Shown piece by piece: positions 5,918 through 10,506 of a stretch of DNA of 10,506 nt (within the stretch, counting starts at the first letter, position 1; each line of letters begins with the position of its first letter). A model generated the notes under the pieces. It had not been told where the DNA came from, made no database searches, and saw only the letters and a list, made by a program, of their open reading frames with translations. Where the stretch lies: NCBI GenBank assembly GCA_004151065.3, contig NWUY0300006215.1, positions 39,816-50,321 of the forward strand, written 5' to 3'. Source of the DNA: Larix sibirica (taxonomy: Eukaryota; Streptophyta; Pinopsida; Pinales; Pinaceae). A program made the position numbers and the translations under genes.

Positions 5918-5969
5918 ACCCTAAACCGGAAGGCAATAATTGTAGATAACTCTGACCGCATCACATTAT

Positions 5970-6064
5970 ACCAAGTTTTAAAGGTATACGATGACATTGC
6001 ATGAACACAAAGTTTCATAGCTCGTGACACATCACCCAAAGCATGAAAGTTTTAAACAATGTGA
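5970..6064 (+). repeat. Degenerate outlying units of the 25-base array
   Basis: ACCAAGTTTTAAAGG with CGATGA (5970-5994), ACACAAAGTTTCATAG (from 6004) and AAAGTTTTAAACAATGTGAT (from 6046) repeat the 25-base consensus with drift. The array therefore once extended on both sides of the 39-base block. Confidence 0.55.
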
Positions 6065-6065
6065 T

Positions 6066-7820
6066 AAGTAATCCCATCAAACCCAAATTTCCAAGCAATA
6101 CATATCACATACAATACTAGTTTCGAATCTATGTGCTCGCATATCTGAAATGTCTCGATTTTGATTTGGAATATATAAATATTAAACTAGCATACCCTCC
6201 CTCGAAGTATGGAAATGAAATTTGAGAACTTTGATAGGTTGAAAAAATGAGAAAAAGTTGTGTGTATATAGATAATATATGTTTATGTGTTGAAAGCAAG
6301 TCTAGTAAAATTATGGAGGGCATAGTGGTCTATGATATACAAAGGAAAATTCTAGTGCAAGTATTAATAAACAATAAATAGAAACCCATGTAATCGATGG
6401 TAAGTAAAATCAGCCTAGACTTATTTAGACTCTGGATCTACCATGCACCAAGAGCGATCAAATCCCTAGAGGTGCTAACATTTTTTATTGTCTATCTCTT
6501 GTTGGATAGGTTTAAAATTGTTTTATTTTAACTATTTAACATTGTTTTAACTATTGCACAAGATAAACGCTTGTGCAGTGAATAACTTAAGAGGGTTTAT
6601 CCAATGGTCTTAGATAGCTTGGCATACAGATAGTTCGCATAGCTATGATCAATTTTATAATTAAGTTATGATAGATTTTTCCATTTTCGTAAAAAAAATC
6701 ATCCATAACCTTGGATTGAAAACATAAAGACAACAATCACATTAAGCTTAGAATTTTCACAACAATCTCCATAACCTCTCTCACATGCCTTTTCAAGAAG
6801 TGATGTACCCTAGCAAAAACTTGTGCCCTAAATATAGCTATGCTGCTTTATTTCTTGGAATTCTCCACTAGGACTAAGAACCTAACACAATCATTAGTAA
6901 TAGCATTTTTATTCTCACTAACTCTATTTGAATTTATCTCCTAGTTTCCACTATAAGTAAGACCACACAAACACAAGATACAATAGACCCATTTTTGCAG
7001 TTGTTGTTCCACAAGGCCTATTTGGGAGACTCTAAATAGTGGTAAAGCATTTATCATGGGATTGTCCTTTTACCAAGTCCTATTGGGATCATGTATAATT
7101 GGGGACTCCATGTCTTTAATCCGCTCTTTCCTCTATGACATTTGGCAATGTTTTAATTATTGCGATTGTGTTTTTTTTTAAAACTTCCATGTACATGTGC
7201 TTTCGAGAACAATATTAGCACTTTTTATTGTCGTTTGTCATATGTTGATCAAGAACACCAACTTGTTAGACCTATGTAACTATTTGGATTTTATTTGTGT
7301 TCTTGTAGCTTTAAGAAAAAGATTATAACTACTATTATAGATACCTTTTGCTTTTCATTTTTTTTAATATATATATAAGAATATAAGAAATTTTTTAACC
7401 CAAAATATATGTTTCTTCAAAAATCACGCCTTTTGATAAATTTCTTAAGATGACATAAAAAACCTTAAAGCCTATTTTGTAAACTGAGGAAGGAACATCC
7501 AAATTTTATATATTTTGTACATATGAATTTTAACATCTAGTTAATAAAATGCTTTTTCAAAGTACCAAAAACAAAAGTATTTTAAAAATAAAGTGACCCT
7601 TTTGAACTCCTTGGAAACAATAACACTTAACTTAAAAAGAAAAACTCCACTCAAATTGAAAATATGCTTATAGTATGTTTTTATTTTTTTTACCTACTTT
7701 TGTTTGATACTGAAGATGGGTTGAGTGTCCACTAGAAATGTACATCGATCTCTTTGAAACTTATATACAATGAAGCTCTAGAAATCTTAACACTAAGATA
7801 TTAACAATTAAGTCATGGAT
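6066..7820. other. Long unassigned AT-rich region
   Basis: I recognise no gene, transposon end or array in these 1.75 kb. Only small structures are visible: an 8-bp hairpin (TGCACAAG, seven-base loop, CTTGTGCA, 6555-6577), a CATAGCTATG palindrome (6638-6647) and a TA microsatellite near 7367-7378. On the minus strand, one frame from about 6960 to 6580 is open for most of 125 codons, with three or four stops, and includes stretches such as FRAQVFARVHHFLKRHV. It may be a decayed transposon protein, but no conserved motif fixes it. Confidence 0.5.
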
Positions 7821-7909
7821 GGGGGCCATCTTTTCTGCCAAATTCCTCCAGTATTTGCAAGTCTTGCATGTCACTCTTGCTACATGAAATGGCGAACTTG
7901 GAAAATGGG
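7821..7909. repeat. Diverged tandem duplication, unit 1
   Basis: GGGGGCCATCTTTTCTGCC, then AAATTCCTCCAG, and later TACATGAAATGGC and ACTTGGAAAATGG. It aligns with 7911-7995 over the full 85-89 bases. Short frames that run through both units on either strand are not recognisable proteins. Confidence 0.65.
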
Positions 7910-7910
7910 T

Positions 7911-7995
7911 GGGGACGCATCTATTTTTCAAATTCATCGAGCACTTGTAACTCACCCCAACTGCATGAAATGGCCCACTTGCAAAGGCAAGATGG
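7911..7995. repeat. Diverged tandem duplication, unit 2
   Basis: GGGGACGCATCTATTTTTC, then AAATTCATCGAG, TGCATGAAATGGCCCACTTG and AAGATGG, directly following unit 1. It is a few bases shorter. The GC content is higher than the surroundings, so this pair stands out from its neighbourhood. Confidence 0.65.
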
Positions 7996-8372
7996 CCCGA
8001 GAGGAAAAAAATGTTTCTCTAGTGAAATTGAACTTCAGTGGAGGAATGTAATCGCCCTGGTTTACCATCTACCAAAACCTTGTCAATGTATATTCCATTT
8101 TTAATTCAATATTCAATCTTGGAACCTATTTTTTTCCTCACTCCCAATTCAAAATCTATGGTGAACTGGGAAACAATTGCTTTCTTTACTTATTCACTCT
8201 AAGCCACCAACAATGGCAACCAACTCTTCAATTCAACATGATTTTTTTCCAGCAATTAGCAACCAACTCTTCTGGAAAGAGGCATCCTTTTCTTGTTGAA
8301 CGGGTAGCAGTGGCCTCCCAACTCAAAATTTCTTAGTATTTGAAAATAGTTTAATATCAATTTGCGGTGACA
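7996..8372. other. Non-coding stretch upstream of the desaturase remnant
   Basis: No gene seen. GCAACCAACTCTTC occurs twice (near 8217 and 8259, 42 bases apart). It could hold promoter sequence of the desaturase copy, but no clear TATA box at a fitting distance was found. Confidence 0.4.
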
Positions 8373-8465
8373 ATGTTCTCTCCTATGAGCAGCAACAAGG
8401 GTCACAAACGACTACTTGTGGAGGTTTTTAAATGTCGACCACTCTTAATTAGGGTACAATCTTAA
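8373..8465 (+). other. Possible transit-peptide exon of the desaturase copy
   Basis: A 30-codon frame starts with ATG and reads MFSPMSSNKGHKRLL, then VFKCRPLLIRVQS, and a stop. It is rich in Ser, Lys and Arg with a single acidic residue, as plastid transit peptides are. In plant acyl-ACP desaturase genes the transit peptide is encoded by a separate first exon, and the second exon starts about 635 bases downstream here, a reasonable intron length. However, no donor in the right phase is obvious (GTACAA at 8451 would not keep the frame). This rests on composition and position only. Confidence 0.15.
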
Positions 8466-9099
8466 GTTAAAGTTTGTGTTTTGAAATTCCCTTTCCTTGC
8501 ACAGTGCATGTGGCTATGAATGAATCCTTTCCTTTCCATAGCTAATAGTTAAAGCTCTCATTTCAGTGGAGAGAACTGACTGTGTGATTACATTGATGAA
8601 AGTAGTGAAACATTCCTGAGATATTTCTGAAGCTGATCCAAAGCCAAATAAAGAAGTGCTTGTCCTTTCCTGTACACATATTCCACCTCAAATAAATATA
8701 AAAGTAATATGAGAGAAACCTAAGACAAATTTTTAAAGTGTAGAGCGAAGAGCCGTTTTATCCATCTCAATTCAATCAGAGCAGTGGTCTGACTTTGATA
8801 TTCATATTTTTTCAATAGGTATCTTTTTTATCTTCTTAGGTTGCATGTATCTTCCATATCTTATTTAGGTTACTTGTATCTTCCCATGAATCAAATTGCA
8901 TATTCCCATTTAATTAACATGTTTGGTGTTGTAGTCATAAGTAGATTTTGTCCATCAAGGATTACTCACTATTTTATTTTTTTAGAGTTCTTTTGCGACT
9001 GTCTAAGATGTGTGTACTTAATTCATCTCATTAATCTTAGTTTTTGTTCTTATGAAGTAATGACTTGTGATTTCTAATGTCATTTGTCTCATTCTTCAG

Positions 9100-9598
9100 G
9101 GAAGTTGAAAGACTAAAATCCAACCCCATGGAGCTCATGAATAGGTGACACATTCCATGCCTCCGGAGAAGATTGAGATCTTTAAATCACTTGAGGAATG
9201 GGTAGAAGACAATATATTGATTCATTTAAAGTCTATTGAGAAGTCTTTGCATCCACAAGGTGTTTTTCCCAATCCTTCTTTCGAGGGATTTCTTAATGAA
9301 TTTAAAGAGATGTGGGAGTGGTCACTTGAATTGCCAGATGACTATTTAGTTTTTCTTGTGGGAGATATGATCGCAGAGGAAGTGTTTCCCACTTAACAAA
9401 CTATGCTTAGCACCTTGATGGTGTAAGAGATGAGATTGGTTCCTTGGAAGCCCCACATCCTGGGAAACATGGGGAAGTATGTGGGCAACCGAGGAGAATA
9501 GACATGGTGATCTTCTTAATAAATATCTTTACTTGTGTGGTCGAGTGGACATGAGATAGATTGAGAAAAACATACAGTGTTTTATCGGGTATGGAATG
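9100..9598 (+). pseudogene. Stearoyl/acyl-ACP desaturase exon 2, disrupted
   Basis: The intact gene family encodes the soluble plastid diiron enzyme that puts a double bond into stearoyl-ACP, using ferredoxin and oxygen. Motifs in order are EVERLK (9101), [19 protein letters not shown] (from 9145), [34 protein letters not shown] (9328-9393), QTML, then [22 protein letters not shown] (9491-9556) and IEK-IQCFIGYGM up to 9598. The first Glu of AEE and the Glu and His of EENRH are iron ligands in this family. Acceptor TTTGTCTCATTCTTCAG (9083-9099) and donor GTAAGT (9599) match the exon 2 limits I recall for plant genes, so this is a copy of genomic DNA, not a retrocopy. It is broken by a frameshift between about 9118 and 9140, TAG at 9142-9144 and TAA at 9394-9396 (family Tyr). 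A one-base loss near 9417, a further indel between 9440 and 9490 and TAG at 9557-9559 (family Gln) follow. The last exon, with the second E-x-x-H, is not in the window. Confidence 0.93.
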
Positions 9599-10160
9599 GT
9601 AAGTGACGATACAAGCCTTTTAAAAATATCACTGGAATGATAGGGGTCATCTCCTCATAGGTTGTTGACAGACAATGAAGCATCCAGAGGAACCAATCCC
9701 TTAAAGAATGCCTTCCATGTTGATCTTTAGTTCCGTTGTGATAAAATTGTTGAGAAATCAACTCAAGAATTTAATGAAGCATGGGATGAACCCATAAATT
9801 CATATGGTTGAGTATGGACTTAGTTTACTTGACCCATAAGTGATTTTTCAGTGAGGGGAATTCATTTCCCTTTATCCCCATCCATTCTTGGGGGGTGATA
9901 CTATCCAGTCCCAACAAGTTATCCATGCACAAAAGGGAAGAGAATAGAAATCACAAGAAAAGAGAAACCCATAAATTAGGGTGTTAGAACTGCCCAAAAA
10001 TTTACAAATTGGTAAAATATGGAAGGGGGATTCATATGGATAATGCTTGGGGCGGGATCAAGCAAGTTTAAATTCCAAAAATTCATGGAAAAACCTAGAT
10101 TTGTGAACATGGGAGTTGAATTTTGTGGTTGAAATGAGTGTGGCTAGAAATAAAAAAAAT
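9599..10160 (+). other. Possible intron 2 of the desaturase remnant; no exon 3 found
   Basis: This begins at the GTAAGT donor. None of the exon 3 landmarks of acyl-ACP desaturases (the PYLGFIYTSFQERAT segment, the DEKRHE iron-binding motif) is readable in any frame here or to the window end. The stretch holds short inverted repeats around GGGGAATTCATTTCCC (9855-9870) and CCCC...GGGG near 9878-9897. Exon 3 is either lost or further to the right. Confidence 0.4.
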
Positions 10161-10203
10161 CAAAGAGAAAATTGAAGGCAAAGAGAGAGACCAGAGGTTT
10201 GAA

Positions 10204-10221
10204 ATGCTTGATAAACCCAGT
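10204..10221 (+). repeat. 18-base direct repeat, copy A
   Basis: ATGCTTGATAAACCCAGT occurs here and again exactly at 10451-10468. TAGCTTAGGCC (10249) and TAGCTTAGCC (10477) follow each copy, so the similarity extends past the exact word. Confidence 0.8.
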
Positions 10222-10450
10222 GAATGAAAGAAATATCTTAAGGTTTAGTAGCTTAGGCCCTTCTATTCCCACCCTCAATAACACTAAAGGGAAGGGGGCA
10301 CTTGAGGGGCTTTCTAACAAAGAGGGGGACCTTCCTTGTGTTGCGTGTGGTAGGTATTATGGGTTCCAGGGATGGATGAGACAAATTGATATTCCCATAG
10401 CTCTATGGTTGATCTCACTGGCTCAACATTCTCCTTCTTCATCTTTGTGC

Positions 10451-10468
10451 ATGCTTGATAAACCCAGT
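10451..10468 (+). repeat. 18-base direct repeat, copy B
   Basis: Exact second copy of 10204-10221, 247 bases downstream, in the same orientation. The pair could be short terminal repeats or the edges of an old duplication. Confidence 0.8.
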
Positions 10469-10506
10469 TGTTATGCTAGCTTAGCCTAAGAATTGACTAT
10501 GTGTGT

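Larger units (their letters stand above)
10161..10489 (+). other. Unassigned open stretch with relatively high GC
   Basis: One forward frame is open for 105 codons up to TAA at 10487-10489, the longest stop-free run in the window. It has no ATG until deep inside (WMRQID, near 10374). Readable parts include GKGALEGLSNKEGDLPCVAC and SLAQHSPSSSLCMLDKPS. I know no family like it. The region begins with a purine-rich run. The frame may be a chance product of the locally higher GC, or part of a transposon. Confidence 0.25.

Noticed and set aside
5721-6039. Repetitive minus-strand peptides with 13-residue period
   Set aside because: The period comes from the 39-base DNA repeat. Two frames show it equally and no leader or domain is present.
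6555-6577. 8-bp hairpin as terminator or regulatory RNA
   Set aside because: It is isolated, with no gene next to it and no T-run. Hairpins this small are expected by chance in 10 kb.
6580-6960. Decayed minus-strand protein
   Set aside because: Three or four stops in about 125 codons with no conserved motif; not strong enough to call, so it is noted only in the gap entry.

Overview
This window looks like intergenic DNA from a plant nuclear genome. It is AT-rich with almost no intact coding sequence. It holds decayed LTR and non-LTR retrotransposons, SINE-like elements, short tandem arrays and one broken exon of a plastid fatty-acid desaturase gene. The large repeat content, and the likeness of the LINE remnant to copies I associate with gymnosperms, ferns and other large plant genomes, make a gymnosperm plausible, but this is recall, not a search. 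I see no bacterial-type operon, CRISPR array, tRNA, rRNA or intact long gene.

Layout. 1-270: the left edge carries a weak minus-strand exon candidate. 273-1260: AT-rich DNA containing a diverged direct duplication (624-803 and 819-977). 1264-1588: two head-to-tail copies of a tRNA-like, A-tailed SINE candidate; the second lacks 28 bases that form one side of a hairpin. A 22-base direct repeat (1212-1233, 1629-1650) flanks the pair. 1971-2525: a TATA-like box, a short signal-peptide-like frame and a cysteine-rich frame that a GT-AG intron could join; this is speculative.

About 2790-5034 is a nested transposon block. A plus-strand LINE reverse-transcriptase remnant (about 2790-3392) is cut at one base by the LTR of a minus-strand Ty1/copia element (LTR 3393-3934, polypurine tract 3935-3945, reverse transcriptase and RNase H remnants 5034-4052). 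The copia copy has lost its 5' half and 5' LTR, and the other half of the LINE is not in the window.

5362-5498 is a second SINE candidate with A-box, B-box and A-tail. It abuts a 25-base tandem array (5503-5757), then a 39-base array (5769-5917) whose unit in reverse complement resembles the 25-base unit. 6066-7820 has no gene I can name. 7821-7995 is a diverged tandem duplication.

9100-9598 is the second exon of a stearoyl/acyl-ACP desaturase gene, with splice acceptor and donor still in place but with stops and frameshifts; it is a pseudogene. A possible transit-peptide exon lies at 8373-8465. The right end (9599-10506) is unassigned.

The parts do not form one functional system. They record successive insertion, duplication, deletion and mutational decay in silenced plant DNA. 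Many of the stop codons fit C-to-T change at methylated cytosines.
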